A stretch of DNA of 64,000 nt from Bordetella ansorpii (GCF_900078315.1 NZ_FKBS01000014.1:959141-1023140); one strand, 5' to 3'. Positions 51,365 to 62,107 are shown, numbered from the stretch's first letter. Numbers and translations: made by a program. The notes: generated by a model from the letters alone, not told the origin.

Positions 51365-52249
51365 ATGGAAGTCAAGGATCCCGAATTCGACAGCCTGTTG
51401 CCCCCGCTGCGCGTCTCGCGCCGTGGGTTCATGGTCACCAGCGTGGCCTCGGGCTTTGCCCTGGCCGCGGGTCAGGCCAACGCACAGACCGCCATCCACA
51501 CCGACACCCGCGGCCTGACGGCCGGCAAGGTGCAGATTCCCACCACCGACGGCAACATGCCGGCCTATCGCGCGGCGCCAGCCGGCAAGAAGAACCTGCC
51601 CACCCTCCTGGTGGTGTCCGAGATATTCGGCGTGCACGAGTACATCCAGGACGTCTGCCGCCGCCTGGCGCACGCGGGCTACCTGGCCATCGCGCCCGAG
51701 CTGTTCGCGCGGCACGGCGATCCGTCCAAGTACACGGATATCCCCACGCTGCGCAAGGAAGTCGTGGACAAGGCCGGCGATGCGCAGGTCATGGCCGACC
51801 TGGACGCCACCGCCAAGTGGGCCGGCACCGAGGGCGGCGCGGCCGAGAAACTGGGCATCGTGGGCTTCTGCTGGGGCGGCCGCAACGTGTGGCTGTATTC
51901 CGCGCACAACCCCAAGCTGAAGGCCGGGGCCGCCTGGTATGGCCAGTTGGGCGGCCAGCCCAGCGAGCTCAAGCCCGCGTCGGTGCTCAGCCTGGTCGAC
52001 AAGCTCAATGCACCGGTGCTGGGCGCCTACGGCGGCAAGGACGCCGGCATTCCGCTGGAAGACGTGGACAAGATGCGCGCCGCGCTGGCCAAGGGCCCCG
52101 AAGCCGCGCGCGCCTCGCGCATCGACGTCTACCCCGACGTGGGCCATGCCTTCCATGCCGATTACCGTCCCAGCTACAGCAAGACTGAGGCCGAGCAGGC
52201 CTGGAAGCGCATGATGGACTGGTTCGCCACGCACGGCCTGTCAGTGTGA
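51365..52249 (+). CDS. dienelactone hydrolase family protein, Tat-exported
   Basis: The 294-residue alpha/beta hydrolase has a twin-arginine signal (SRRGFMVTSVASGFALAAGQ, Arg19-Arg20), so it is probably exported folded. The catalytic triad fits dienelactone hydrolases: Cys169 in VGFCWGGRN, Asp226 in GGKDAGIP and His261 in DVGHAFHADY. FGVHEYIQDVCRRLAHAGYL is the conserved early segment. The physiological substrate is unknown; no chlorocatechol pathway genes are nearby. It follows the DUF748 gene by 42 nt with AAGGAGG upstream. Confidence 0.93.
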   Translation: MEVKDPEFDSLLPPLRVSRRGFMVTSVASGFALAAGQANAQTAIHTDTRGLTAGKVQIPTTDGNMPAYRAAPAGKKNLPTLLVVSEIFGVHEYIQDVCRRLAHAGYLAIAPELFARHGDPSKYTDIPTLRKEVVDKAGDAQVMADLDATAKWAGTEGGAAEKLGIVGFCWGGRNVWLYSAHNPKLKAGAAWYGQLGGQPSELKPASVLSLVDKLNAPVLGAYGGKDAGIPLEDVDKMRAALAKGPEAARASRIDVYPDVGHAFHADYRPSYSKTEAEQAWKRMMDWFATHGLSV

Positions 52250-52457
52250 TGGCAGCCTGATCCCGCCTCGTTCCTGGCCGATGCCGCGCCTTTGGCGCAC
52301 GATGCCGGCCTGAACGGGGCAAGCGTGCGGAAAGGCCGGTTTCCGGTCGTTGCAGCTTGCAGCATCGCAGGCCGCTTCGCCCCGCGAGTCGATCTATGAT
52401 TGGGGGTGTGGACGCGGCAAAGTGCCGTGCGCCCATTCCCCCATCACGGAGAGGTCC

Positions 52458-52961
52458 ATGACCATCAAAGTCGGCGATCGCGTGCCCGAAGGCACGCTGA
52501 CCGAATTCATCGAAACCGAAACCGAGGGCTGCCAGCTCGGTCCCAATGCCTTCCAGGTGTCCGACCTGGTGAAGGGCAAGAAGATCGCGCTGTTCGCCGT
52601 GCCCGGCGCCTTCACGCCGACCTGCTCGGCCAAGCACCTGCCCGGCTTCGTCGCCAAGGCTCAACAACTGCGCGACAAGGGCGTGGACGAAGTGTGGTGC
52701 GTGTCGGTCAACGATGCCTTCGTGATGGGCGCCTGGGGCCGCGAGCAGCAGGCCGCCGGCAAGGTGCGCATGCTGGCCGACGGTTCCGCGCTGTGGACGC
52801 GTGAACTGGGCCTGGAGCTGGACCTGACGCAACGCGGCATGGGCGTGCGTTCGCAGCGTTATTCGGCCCTGATCGAGGACGGCGTGGTCAAGACGCTCAA
52901 CGTCGAGGGCCCCGGCAAGTTCGAGGTCAGCGACGTCGACACGATGCTGTCGCAAGCCTGA
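52458..52961 (+). CDS. peroxiredoxin (Prx5/redoxin type)
   Basis: The 167-residue protein carries the peroxidatic Cys56 in PGAFTPTCSAKHLPGF, preceded by GKKIALFAVPGA, and VDEVWCVSVNDAFVMGAWGR with RGMGVRSQRYSALIEDGVVK, all typical of the Prx5 group that reduces peroxides using glutathione or glutaredoxin. Cys25 and Cys82 could be resolving residues. GGAGAGG precedes the ATG at 52458; an upstream open frame from 52350 is not supported. Confidence 0.95.
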   Translation: MTIKVGDRVPEGTLTEFIETETEGCQLGPNAFQVSDLVKGKKIALFAVPGAFTPTCSAKHLPGFVAKAQQLRDKGVDEVWCVSVNDAFVMGAWGREQQAAGKVRMLADGSALWTRELGLELDLTQRGMGVRSQRYSALIEDGVVKTLNVEGPGKFEVSDVDTMLSQA

Positions 52962-53040
52962 TTCCTTTCCGTCGCACCCACGGCCGGGTACGCCATGCGC
53001 GTCCCGGCCGGCAATCCCGCCGCGTATCGGCCGAGTTGCC

Positions 53041-54489
53041 ATGATTTCCACACTCTCGACGTTTTCCCCGCTGTACAGCGCCACACTGCTGATGCTGGTC
53101 GGCACGGGCCTGTTCAATACCTACATGGGCCTGCGGCTGTCGCAGGCCGCGGTCAGCGAGACCTGGATCGGCCTGCTGATGGCCGGCTATTACTTCGGCC
53201 TGGTGTGCGGCGCGCGCCTGGGCCACAAGCTGATCATCCGGGTAGGCCACATACGCGCCTTCTCGGCGTGCGCGGCCATCGCCACCAGCATGATCCTGGG
53301 CCAGATGCTGATCGACGATCCCATCTACTGGCTGCCCTTGCGCATCATCGCCGGCGTGGTGATGGTGACCGAGCTGATGGTCATCGAAAGCTGGCTGAAC
53401 GAACAGACCGAGAACAGCCAGCGGGGCCGCGTGTTCTCCCTCTATATGGCCGTGTCCGGCCTGGGCACCGTGCTTGGCCAGTTGGCCCTGACGCTGTACG
53501 CCAACATGGACAATGGCCCGCTGACGCTGGTGGCCATGTGCATGGTGCTGTGCCTGGTGCCCATCGCCATCACCGCCCGTTCGCACCCGCCCACGCCCTT
53601 GCCCGCGCCGCTGGACCTGCGTTTCTACGTCAAGCGCGTGCCGCTGTCGCTGACGGTGCTGTTCGTGGCGGGCAATCTGTCCGGCGCGTTCTATGGCCTG
53701 GCCCCGGTGTTCGCGCTGAAGTACGGCCTGACGACCTCGCAGATCGCGGTGTTCGTGGCGTCCGCCGTCACCTGCGGCCTGCTGTCGCAATGGCCGATGG
53801 GCTGGCTGTCCGACCGCATCAACCGCGCGGGCCTGATCCGCTTCAACGCCGCCCTGCTGGTGCTGCTGCCCGTGGCGATGTGGGGCTTCGTCACGCTGCC
53901 GTACTGGCTGCTGATCGCGCTGTCGTGCGTGTTCGGCGTGTTGCAGTTCACCCTGTACCCGCTGGGCGCCGCCTTCGCCAACGACCACGTCGAGCCGCAG
54001 CGCCGTGTCAGCCTGAGCGCCATCCTGCTGATGACGTACGGGGTGGGCGCCTGCATGGGGCCGCTGATCGCGGGCTTCCTGATGTCGGTGGGCGGGCCGG
54101 CGATGTACTACGTATTCATCTCGGCCTGCGCGTTGATTCTGGTATGGCGCGTGCAGCCGGGCCGGGTCACCGGCGCACACCAGGTCGACGAGGCGCCCAC
54201 GCACTTCGTGCCCATGCCGGATTCGCTGCAAAGCTCGCCCGCATCGGTCACGCTGGATCCGCGGGTCGATCCCGAGCTGGATACCACCATGGAGATGGCC
54301 GAGCCCCAGGCCGACGTGGTGACGCCGCCGGCGTCGGCCACGGAATCGCCGCCGGTTCCGGCTGACGATACACCGCCTGTGGAGGCGGCGCCCGAGTCTG
54401 AGATACGGGAGGCCGCCGATGCCACGACATCGGAAGCGCTGATCCCTGGCGCCGAGCCGCCGGCACAGCGGCCGCGCACTGACGTTTAA
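53041..54489 (+). CDS. MFS transporter, YcaD-like, with long acidic tail
   Basis: The 482-residue protein has twelve membrane segments in about the first 375 residues: LLMLVGTGLFNTYMGLRLSQ, WIGLLMAGYYFGLVCGARLG, ELMVIESWLNEQTENSQRGR and QWPMGWLSDRINRAGLIRFN. The ESWLNE motif marks the YcaD/CynX-like MFS branch. The last 105 residues are a Pro/Ala/Glu/Asp-rich tail without predicted structure, unusual for the family. Substrate unknown. It ends 180 bp before the convergent ruvB stop with a strong hairpin between. Confidence 0.88.
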   Translation: MISTLSTFSPLYSATLLMLVGTGLFNTYMGLRLSQAAVSETWIGLLMAGYYFGLVCGARLGHKLIIRVGHIRAFSACAAIATSMILGQMLIDDPIYWLPLRIIAGVVMVTELMVIESWLNEQTENSQRGRVFSLYMAVSGLGTVLGQLALTLYANMDNGPLTLVAMCMVLCLVPIAITARSHPPTPLPAPLDLRFYVKRVPLSLTVLFVAGNLSGAFYGLAPVFALKYGLTTSQIAVFVASAVTCGLLSQWPMGWLSDRINRAGLIRFNAALLVLLPVAMWGFVTLPYWLLIALSCVFGVLQFTLYPLGAAFANDHVEPQRRVSLSAILLMTYGVGACMGPLIAGFLMSVGGPAMYYVFISACALILVWRVQPGRVTGAHQVDEAPTHFVPMPDSLQSSPASVTLDPRVDPELDTTMEMAEPQADVVTPPASATESPPVPADDTPPVEAAPESEIREAADATTSEALIPGAEPPAQRPRTDV

Positions 54490-54618
54490 GGAGCAGGCAG
54501 GGCAGGGGAACGGCGCGTAGACGCGTCCTGCCGCTACCCGCGTCATGGCCGGTCGGGCGGCAGGCTGTTTGCGCCGCCACTTTCCGTTTGTCCACAGCCT
54601 GCCTGAGCGCCATGCAAC

Positions 54619-54642
54619 GATGGCGCCCGTGGGCGCCATCGA
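54619..54642. terminator. hairpin between convergent MFS and ruvB genes
   Basis: CGATGGCGCCC (54619-54629) and GGGCGCCATCG (54632-54642) form a perfect 11-bp stem with a 2-base centre. It lies between two convergent genes, so it is a probable bidirectional terminator, although no T-run follows on either strand. Confidence 0.6.
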
Positions 54643-54669
54643 ATCCGCTGCGCCCAGGGACGCGCGGCC

Positions 54670-55743
<1,074 letters not shown>

Positions 55744-55999
55744 GGTTCGTAGCGCGGGCGGATGCGCGGGGTCATGGTACACCACGGCCTCTTTTGCGGA
55801 CGCGTGCAGACGGGCGGCTGCATGCGGGCGCTTGTACAGGCGCGGGAAGGCGCGGGAAGGCGCGCGCGCATAGGGAACGTATTGCGGCGTGCAGGCGGGC
55901 GTGAATGCCTGGGCATATGTCGCGGCGCCCCCTCGCAGCCGTGCATGCGTCAGGCGTATCATCCCGGTTTGCCTTTCTTCCGACACGCCCAGGATCATC

Positions 56000-56968
56000 A
56001 TGCCGACCGCCCTGCCCACGTATTCCGACGTCGTCCGCGCCAGCGAAGTGCTGGCGGGTGTTGCGCACCGCACCCCGGTGCTCACCTCGGCCACGGCCGA
56101 TGCGCTGGCCGGCGCCAGGCTGTACTTCAAGGCCGAAAACCTGCAGCGCATGGGCGCGTTCAAGTTCCGCGGCGGTTACTTCGCCATCTCGCAGCTTTCG
56201 CCCGAGCAGCGCGCGGCCGGCGTCATCACCTTCTCGTCGGGCAACCACGCCCAGGCCATCGCGCTGAGCGCGCGCCTGCAGGGCGTCAAGGCCACCATCG
56301 TCATGCCCGAGGACGCGCCGGCCGCCAAGAAGGCCGCCACGCAGGGTTATGGCGGCAACGTGGTCACCTACGACCGCTACAAGGACGACCGCGAGGCCGT
56401 GGCCCGCGCCATCCAGGAAAAGACCGGCGCCTCGCTGATCCCGCCCTATGACCATCCCGACGTCATCGCCGGCCAGGGCACGGCCGCCAAGGAACTGTTC
56501 GAGGAAGTGGGCGAGCTGGATTATCTGTTCGTCTGCCTGGGCGGCGGCGGCCTGCTGTCGGGTTCGCTGCTGTCGGCCAAGGCGCTCAGCCCATCGTGCA
56601 AGGTCTATGGCGTCGAGCCCGAGGCCGGCAACGATGGCCAGCAGTCGCTGCGCAAGGGCGAAGTGGTGCGCATCCCCGCGCCCAAGACCCTGGCCGACGG
56701 CGCGGCCACCACGCACCTGGGCGACCTGACGTTCCCCATCATCCGCGACAATGTCACCGACATCCTTACCGTGACCGACGACCAGTTGGCCCAGACGATG
56801 CGCATGTTCGCCGAGCGCATGAAGATCGTGGTCGAGCCCACCGGCTGTCTGGCGGCCGCCGCCGTGCTGAACAAGCGGGTGGCGATTGCCGAGGGCGCGC
56901 GCGTCGGCGTCATCCTGAGCGGCGGCAACGTCGATCTGGCCAACTACGGACGTCTGGTGGCGGCCTGA
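56000..56968 (+). CDS. threonine/serine dehydratase (PLP fold type II)
   Basis: The 322-residue protein lacks a regulatory ACT domain. The PLP Lys lies in [17 protein letters not shown] (near residue 53), [20 protein letters not shown] binds substrate, and [12 protein letters not shown] is the phosphate loop. [16 protein letters not shown] and [13 protein letters not shown] segments are typical of biodegradative or serine-racemase-like dehydratases. It deaminates threonine or serine to the keto acid. The ATG at 56000 (AGGATC upstream) is preferred to 55889. It diverges from ruvB. Confidence 0.9.
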   Translation: MPTALPTYSDVVRASEVLAGVAHRTPVLTSATADALAGARLYFKAENLQRMGAFKFRGGYFAISQLSPEQRAAGVITFSSGNHAQAIALSARLQGVKATIVMPEDAPAAKKAATQGYGGNVVTYDRYKDDREAVARAIQEKTGASLIPPYDHPDVIAGQGTAAKELFEEVGELDYLFVCLGGGGLLSGSLLSAKALSPSCKVYGVEPEAGNDGQQSLRKGEVVRIPAPKTLADGAATTHLGDLTFPIIRDNVTDILTVTDDQLAQTMRMFAERMKIVVEPTGCLAAAAVLNKRVAIAEGARVGVILSGGNVDLANYGRLVAA

Positions 56969-57031
56969 CAGACCCGTCCCTGATACGTATAAACATCTGA
57001 AATATCAGGGGTTTTGCGGTAAGATAACAAG

Positions 57032-57274
57032 ATGTTCTCAACGCCGAAAACCGCTGATCCCGTGCCGGAAACCGTAGCCGTTTCCCTGGTCGCGGAACAG
57101 GAACAGATCGAACGCATGGCGGCCATCCGCAGCGCGCTGGCCAGCCAACGCATCGAAGGCCTGGAACCCGACCCCCGTGCCGTGGCCGATGCCGAACGAT
57201 GGGCCCGTGGCGAAATCACCATCGGCGCCGCCGTGGCGGATTTCAAGATGCGGGTCCGGCTAGACATGCCATGA
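57032..57274 (+). CDS. VbhA-like antitoxin of a Fic toxin
   Basis: The 80-residue protein has the Fic-inhibitory helix motif (S/T)xxxE(G/N): SQRIEG at residues 38-43, preceded by ERMAAIRSALA. The inhibitory Glu42 should reach into the ATP site of the partner. The C-terminal DAERWARGEITIGAAVADFK is the VbhA-type tail. The ATG of the Fic gene overlaps its stop (ATGA). A TAAGAT box precedes the start, and a short palindrome CTGA-AATA-TCAG lies at 56997-57008. Confidence 0.88.
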   Translation: MFSTPKTADPVPETVAVSLVAEQEQIERMAAIRSALASQRIEGLEPDPRAVADAERWARGEITIGAAVADFKMRVRLDMP

Positions 57275-57873
57275 AATATGCCGGAGACCGTGGCGATCCC
57301 TACCTGTACCAGGGTACGGACGTGCTGCGCAATCTCCTGGGTATCAAAAGCCAGGGTGCGCTCGACAAGGTCGAGTCCACCCTTTCTTTTTTGCGGGCCG
57401 CCGAATTGCGCGAGCGCCCCGTGGCGGGCCGCTTCGACCTGACCCACCTGCTGAAGATCCACGAGCGCCTGTTCGGCGACGTCTACGACTGGGCCGGACA
57501 GGTGCGCCACGTCGAGATCACCAAGGGACAGACCATGTTCGCGCGCCGCCTGATGATCGAAGGCGCGGCGGGGCAGTTGTTCGAGCAACTGGCCGGCGAG
57601 GACTATCTGCAGGGGCTGGACGTGGGCCGTTTCAGCATCCGCGCGGGACATTACCTGGGCGAGATCAACGTGCTGCATCCCTTTCGCGAGGGAAACGGCC
57701 GCACCCAGCGCGAATTCATCGGGCAGTTGGCGCGCCAGGCCGGCCACCGCGTCGACTGGAGCGCGGTGGGGCAGGCAGAGATGGTGCGCGCGTCGATCCA
57801 GGCGTATAACGGCGATTCAGGTGGGCTGGCTCGGTTGATACGCGCCAGCCTGGGCGCTGCCGCGCAACCCTAG
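57271..57873 (+). CDS. Fic-domain AMP-transferase toxin
   Basis: The 200-residue protein contains the complete Fic motif HPFREGNGRT at residues 136-145, with catalytic His136 and the Arg that binds ATP. GRFDLTHLLKIHERLFGDVY and DWAGQVRHVEITKGQTMFAR form the core and target-dock flap. VbhT/FicT-class toxins adenylylate GyrB and ParE and arrest growth until inhibited by the small antitoxin. The gene starts inside the antitoxin stop. It has no C-terminal BID secretion domain, so it is a chromosomal toxin-antitoxin version. Confidence 0.93.
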   Translation: MKYAGDRGDPYLYQGTDVLRNLLGIKSQGALDKVESTLSFLRAAELRERPVAGRFDLTHLLKIHERLFGDVYDWAGQVRHVEITKGQTMFARRLMIEGAAGQLFEQLAGEDYLQGLDVGRFSIRAGHYLGEINVLHPFREGNGRTQREFIGQLARQAGHRVDWSAVGQAEMVRASIQAYNGDSGGLARLIRASLGAAAQP

Positions 57874-57965
57874 CCCGTGCGAGCGCCAGGCACGCCGGTT
57901 GCGGCAACCTGAGCCAACCGGGACAGGACAGCCCGGCCTACCAGACGAACCAGGAGCGATCACGC

Positions 57966-58907
57966 ATGCGTATCCTAGTCATCGGCGGAACCGGCTTCAT
58001 CGGCCGCCATCTCGCGGCGCGGCTGTCGGCCGATGGACACCAATTGCTGGTGCCCACGCGGCGCTATGCCAATGGACGCGACCTGCAAGTGCTGCCCGCG
58101 GTCACGCTGATCCAGGCCGACGTGCACGACGATGCCGAACTCGACCGCCTGATGGTCCAGTGCGGCGCCGTCATCAACCTCGTGGGCGTGTTGCACGGCG
58201 GGCAGGGCAAGCCCTATGGCGACGGCTTTTCCCGCGCGCACGTGCAGTTGCCGCGGCGTGTCGCGCAGGCCTGCCGCCGCAACGGGGTGGGGCGTCTGCT
58301 GCACATGAGCGCCCTGGGCGCGGATGCGCAGGGTCCGAGCATGTATGCGCGCTCCAAGGGCGATGGCGAGCATGCGGTGAAGGCCGAGCTGCAAGGCTGG
58401 GAAGGCGGATGGACCATTTTTCGTCCATCCATCGTGTTCGGCCCCGACGACAATTTCACCAACCTGTTTGCCCGCCTGGCGAGATGGTTTCCCGTGCTGC
58501 CGATGGCGGGCGCGGGCGCGCGCATCCAGCCGGTGTATGTCAGCGACGTGGCGTCGGCCATGGCCAATGCGCTGCGCCGCAGCGAAACCTGGGGCCAGGC
58601 CTATGAACTGTGCGGTCCGCAGGTGCACACCCTGGGCGACGTCGTCAGGCTCTGCGCGATCTGGAGCGGCCATCGGCGTCCGGTCGTGGACGTCCCCATG
58701 GGGCTGGGCAAGATCCAGGCGGGATTCTTCGAAATGCTGCCCGGCACCCCGCTGATGTCGCGCGACAACCTGGATTCGCTGACCGTGGACAATGTGTGTC
58801 CCCAGGGGATGTCGCCCGACCTCGGCGTGGTTCCCACGCCGCTGGAGGCCGTGGCGCCGGGCTACCTGAAGCGCGGCGGGCAGCCCGCGCAGACGGGGCT
58901 GCCGTAG
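57966..58907 (+). CDS. NDUFA9-like NAD(P)-binding epimerase/dehydratase family protein
   Basis: The 313-residue atypical short-chain dehydrogenase starts MRILVIGGTGFIGRHLAARL (Rossmann GxxGxxG), with HMSALGADAQGPSMYARSKG and GEHAVKAELQGWEGGWTIFR, then PSIVFGPDDNFTNLFARLAR. These match the bacterial homologues of complex I subunit NDUFA9. The YxxxK pair is present as Tyr-Ala-Arg-Ser-Lys. A role in binding NADPH or ubiquinone-related metabolism is likely; the exact reaction is unknown. AGGAGCG precedes the ATG. Confidence 0.9.
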   Translation: MRILVIGGTGFIGRHLAARLSADGHQLLVPTRRYANGRDLQVLPAVTLIQADVHDDAELDRLMVQCGAVINLVGVLHGGQGKPYGDGFSRAHVQLPRRVAQACRRNGVGRLLHMSALGADAQGPSMYARSKGDGEHAVKAELQGWEGGWTIFRPSIVFGPDDNFTNLFARLARWFPVLPMAGAGARIQPVYVSDVASAMANALRRSETWGQAYELCGPQVHTLGDVVRLCAIWSGHRRPVVDVPMGLGKIQAGFFEMLPGTPLMSRDNLDSLTVDNVCPQGMSPDLGVVPTPLEAVAPGYLKRGGQPAQTGLP

Positions 58908-59031
58908 TCCGACGTTCCACGGAATACCGGCTTGCGGTGCCTCGCGATGATGGCGAAGCCCGCAGGTGTTCCGATCGACGTTGCATGCGCGCCCCGTTGG
59001 CCGGCCAGGCCTCGCGCGTGCGGTTTTCTCG

Positions 59032-59604
59032 TCAGCGCACCAATGCCTTCAGCGACAGGCGGATGCCGTCCGAGACGCTGACGCCTTCCGGCAACTGCTT
59101 CATCGCCAGCACCGATTCCTTGTCCGAGTAACCCAGCGCCATCAGCGCATTCAGGATGTCGGACTGGCTGTCCGGCATGGCGTGCGGCGTGGCGCCGATG
59201 TCCGCGCCCAGCTTGCCCTTCAGTTCCAGCAGCAGCCGCTCGGCGGTCTTCTTGCCGATGCCCGGCACGCGCGTCAGCCGGCCGGATTCCTGCAGCGTGA
59301 CCGCCTGGGCCAGTTCGGCCACGGACAGCCCCGACAGCAGCGCCAGCGCCATGCGGGCGCCTACGCCGGTGATCTTGATCAGCTGGCGGAAGGCGGCGCG
59401 TTCGGAGGGCGAGGCGAAGCCGAACAGCAGGTGCGCATCCTCGCGCACGATCACGTGGGTGTGCAGCGTGACGCGCGCGCCGTTCTCCGGCAGGGCGTAC
59501 AGCGTGCTCATGGGCACGTCGACTTCGTAGCCGACGCCATTGACGTCCACCAGGACGGTGGGCGGGGTCTTTTCGAGCAGGGTTCCGGTCAGGCGGCCGA
59601 TCAT
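59032..59604 (-). CDS. ruvA: Holliday junction DNA helicase subunit RuvA
   Basis: The 190-residue protein starts [20 protein letters not shown] with [14 protein letters not shown] (OB fold), has two helix-hairpin-helix motifs ([20 protein letters not shown] and [20 protein letters not shown]) and a short C-terminal domain III ([20 protein letters not shown]) that contacts RuvB. All parts of RuvA are present at normal length. It lies 3.3 kb from ruvB. Confidence 0.97.
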   Translation of the reverse strand: MIGRLTGTLLEKTPPTVLVDVNGVGYEVDVPMSTLYALPENGARVTLHTHVIVREDAHLLFGFASPSERAAFRQLIKITGVGARMALALLSGLSVAELAQAVTLQESGRLTRVPGIGKKTAERLLLELKGKLGADIGATPHAMPDSQSDILNALMALGYSDKESVLAMKQLPEGVSVSDGIRLSLKALVR

Positions 59605-59787
59605 GGATTCGCAGGCAGAAGGGGCCGCGCGGAACGGCGGCCGATGGCGGATTCTATCGCCCCGGCGCGGGATGCTTACGCCATGCTGTCATGTAACAGT
59701 CACGAGGCGCTCATACGATGTCGGCGCACGCACTTCCTCATCGGGCCCGGACGCCTTCCACGCCAGGCCGTACTCCACTCGACACAC

Positions 59788-60471
59788 ATGACCGGCACGC
59801 AAACGTCAGCCAGTGCATGGATGCTGACGGGATGCCTCTCGCTGCTGGCCTTGTCGCCTTGTTGGCAGCCGGCGCAGGCGCAGGGCCCCGAGCAGATTCC
59901 ATTTCGCATCGATGCCGGTACGCTGGGTCCCGCCCTGCATGCCTATGGCCGGGCGACCGGCATCGCGGTGATGCTGGACGACCGCTACAGCGACCGGCCG
60001 GTCCAGGCAGTGGCCGGTTCGTATACGGCCAGCGCCGCGATGCAGCGGCTGCTGTCGGGCACGGGCCTGCTGGCGCGTTTCATCGGCGGTGACGCCGTGA
60101 TCGTCTATGCCCCTCAGGGGGCGTCCGAACCGTCCGCCGCGCGGCCGGCGGCACAGGCGTCGTATGGCGATTACGTGGCGCGCCTGCAGACCGAGGTGAC
60201 GCAGGTGTTGTGCCGCCAGCCCCAGACCCGTCCGGGCCGCTATCGGTTGGCCCTGCAGATGCGGCTGGATGGCATGGGCCAGGTGGCCGGCTTGCGCCTG
60301 CTGGATTCCACGGGCGATACGGCGCGCGACCAGGCCGTGGCCTCCGCCCTGCAAGCCTTGAGCTTCGCAGCACCGCCTGCAGCCATGCCGCAACCCGTGC
60401 TGCTGCTGTTGGTGCCCGATGGCCCGGGCGCCGTGACGCGCTGTCCATCCTCATTGCGCACGGAGCATTGA
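59788..60471 (+). CDS. secreted STN-domain protein with TonB-like C-terminus
   Basis: The 227-residue precursor has a signal peptide (WMLTGCLSLLALSPCWQPAQ, cleavage near residue 33), then an STN domain: IPFRIDAGTLGPALHAYGRA, TGIAVMLDDRYSDRPVQAVA, AAMQRLLSGTGLLARFIGGD. The C-terminal half (RYRLALQMRLDGMGQVAGLR, LLDSTGDTARDQAVASALQA) resembles a TonB C-terminal domain. STN domains are the signalling plugs of TonB-dependent transducers and secretins. It lies 3 nt before an ECF sigma gene, so it may be the signal input or a periplasmic adaptor of this sigma/anti-sigma unit without a full receptor. Confidence 0.82.
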   Translation: MTGTQTSASAWMLTGCLSLLALSPCWQPAQAQGPEQIPFRIDAGTLGPALHAYGRATGIAVMLDDRYSDRPVQAVAGSYTASAAMQRLLSGTGLLARFIGGDAVIVYAPQGASEPSAARPAAQASYGDYVARLQTEVTQVLCRQPQTRPGRYRLALQMRLDGMGQVAGLRLLDSTGDTARDQAVASALQALSFAAPPAAMPQPVLLLLVPDGPGAVTRCPSSLRTEH

Positions 60472-60474
60472 CGC

Positions 60475-61035
60475 ATGCCGGATACCCCACGCGGCGGATT
60501 GCGCGATCGCCTGGTCCAGCGATATGGCGAACTGCGCAAGCGGCTGGAATTCATGACCGGGTCGAAAGACACGGCCGACGACGTGCTGCACGACACCTGG
60601 GTGCGTCTGGAGACCGCCCAGGCGGCGCCCGCCAGCAACCCCGATGGCTACCTGCTGCGCATGGCGTCCAACATCGCCACCGACGAGTACCGCCGCAACC
60701 GCAAGACGACCCTGCTGGACGAGCAGGAGATCGAGGCGTTGATGTACATCGCCGACGATGCCGCGGATCCCGAGCGCATCGTCGCCGGCCGCAGCGAGGT
60801 CGCGCGTCTGGACGACGTGCTGGACGAGCTGCCGCCGCGCCGCCGCGACATCCTGGTGGCCGCGCGGCTGGAAGGCCTGATGAACCGCCAGATCGCTGAG
60901 CGCTGGGGCATCTCGGTCAGCGCGGTGGAAAAGGAGCTGCGGCTGGCCATGACGCACTGCAAGCAGCGCATGGGCGACGTACAGGCCGCGCAAAGCGATA
61001 ATCCCGTCGGCCGCCGCAGGCGGAATGCAGAATGA
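60475..61035 (+). CDS. FecI-like ECF sigma factor
   Basis: The 186-residue protein has sigma region 2 (LEFMTGSKDTADDVLHDTWV, NPDGYLLRMASNIATDEYRR) and region 4 (VLDELPPRRRDILVAARLEG, LMNRQIAERWGISVSAVEKE). The form HDTWVRLE with NPDGYLLRMASNIA is the FecI-like iron-starvation/cell-surface-signalling type. It is coupled to the STN gene (3-nt gap) and to the FecR-like gene (overlap ATGA). Confidence 0.93.
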   Translation: MPDTPRGGLRDRLVQRYGELRKRLEFMTGSKDTADDVLHDTWVRLETAQAAPASNPDGYLLRMASNIATDEYRRNRKTTLLDEQEIEALMYIADDAADPERIVAGRSEVARLDDVLDELPPRRRDILVAARLEGLMNRQIAERWGISVSAVEKELRLAMTHCKQRMGDVQAAQSDNPVGRRRRNAE

Positions 61036-62009
61036 CGACCATGTCCCGACACCCTCACGATGATTACCGGGCCATTCAGGCCCAGGCCGACGCCTGGTGG
61101 GCCCGGCTGCGCTCGGGCAAGGCCACGCAGGAAGATGCCCAGGCGCTGCGCCAGTGGTGCGCCCAGAGCCCGGACCATGCGCGGGCCTGGCGCGAGGTGC
61201 GCGAGGTCTGGGAGGCCCTGGAGCCCGCCGTGGCGCGCATCGCGCAGCGTTCGCCGGCCGCCAGGCCGCGCCGGGCGGGCGCTTTCGCCTTCGGCTTCCA
61301 GCCGGGCCGCCGTGCCTGGCTGGGCGGGGCGGTGGCCGCGGGCGCCGCATGGATGCTGGTGCGTCCGCCGGCCAACCTGTGGCCGGCCATCGGCGACTTC
61401 GCCGCCGACTATCGCACGGGTACGGGCGAGCGGCGCGAGGTGGCGCTGGCCGATGGCGGCGTGGTGCAGATGAATACCCAGACCCGCATCAATCTGCGGG
61501 ATGGGGACTATGCGTTCGAACTGCTGGCCGGCGAGACGGACGTTCACGCCGGCGCCAAGGGCGATGTCCGGGTGTATGCGGCCGGTGCGCGTATCGAGGG
61601 CGCCAGCGGGCATTTCAATGTGCGCCATACCGGTCCCGAGGTCTGCGTGACCTGCGTGGACGGCGCCGTGCGCGTCGAGCATCCCCTGGGTTCGGTGGCG
61701 GTGCCACCTTCGTCCCAGGTGATCTACACGGTGGATCGGCTGTCGCCGGTGCGTACCGTGGATGCCGCCGCCGTGACCGCCTGGCGCGGCGGGGAACTGA
61801 TCTTCGAGGGCGCGCCGCTGTCCGAGGTGATCGCCGAGGTGAACCGCTACCGGCGCGGCCGGCTGGTGCTGCGCAACGAGGCGCTGGGCCGCCGCCGGGT
61901 GCAGATGCGCATTTCATTGCAGAAGCTCGATGCGGTGCCGGCCATGATCCGCGACCTGTATGGCGCGGAATTGATCGAGCTGCCGCAGGGTATTGTGCTG
62001 GTGACTTGA
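61032..62009 (+). CDS. FecR-like anti-sigma factor
   Basis: The 325-residue protein has the N-terminal DUF4880 anti-sigma segment (AWWARLRSGKATQEDAQALR, QWCAQSPDHARAWREVREVW) in the cytoplasm, a membrane span at about residues 93-113 (AWLGGAVAAGAAWMLV) and the periplasmic FecR domain (YRTGTGERREVALADGGVVQ, MNTQTRINLRDGDYAFELLA, GETDVHA, and CVTCVDGAVRV). The C-terminus (AWRGGELIFEGAPLSEVIAE, VNRYRRGRLVL) is an STN-like signal-receiving end. It should carry an envelope signal to the sigma factor. The FHA-like gene follows after 98 nt. Confidence 0.93.
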   Translation: MTTMSRHPHDDYRAIQAQADAWWARLRSGKATQEDAQALRQWCAQSPDHARAWREVREVWEALEPAVARIAQRSPAARPRRAGAFAFGFQPGRRAWLGGAVAAGAAWMLVRPPANLWPAIGDFAADYRTGTGERREVALADGGVVQMNTQTRINLRDGDYAFELLAGETDVHAGAKGDVRVYAAGARIEGASGHFNVRHTGPEVCVTCVDGAVRVEHPLGSVAVPPSSQVIYTVDRLSPVRTVDAAAVTAWRGGELIFEGAPLSEVIAEVNRYRRGRLVLRNEALGRRRVQMRISLQKLDAVPAMIRDLYGAELIELPQGIVLVT

Positions 62010-62107
62010 AACAAAATCTTCATCAAATAGGCCGCGGAAATCGCTGAGGGTTTCCGGGGGCATCTTCGTCATTGGGGTATCGACGCTTATCCCATCCGTA
62101 TCCACGA

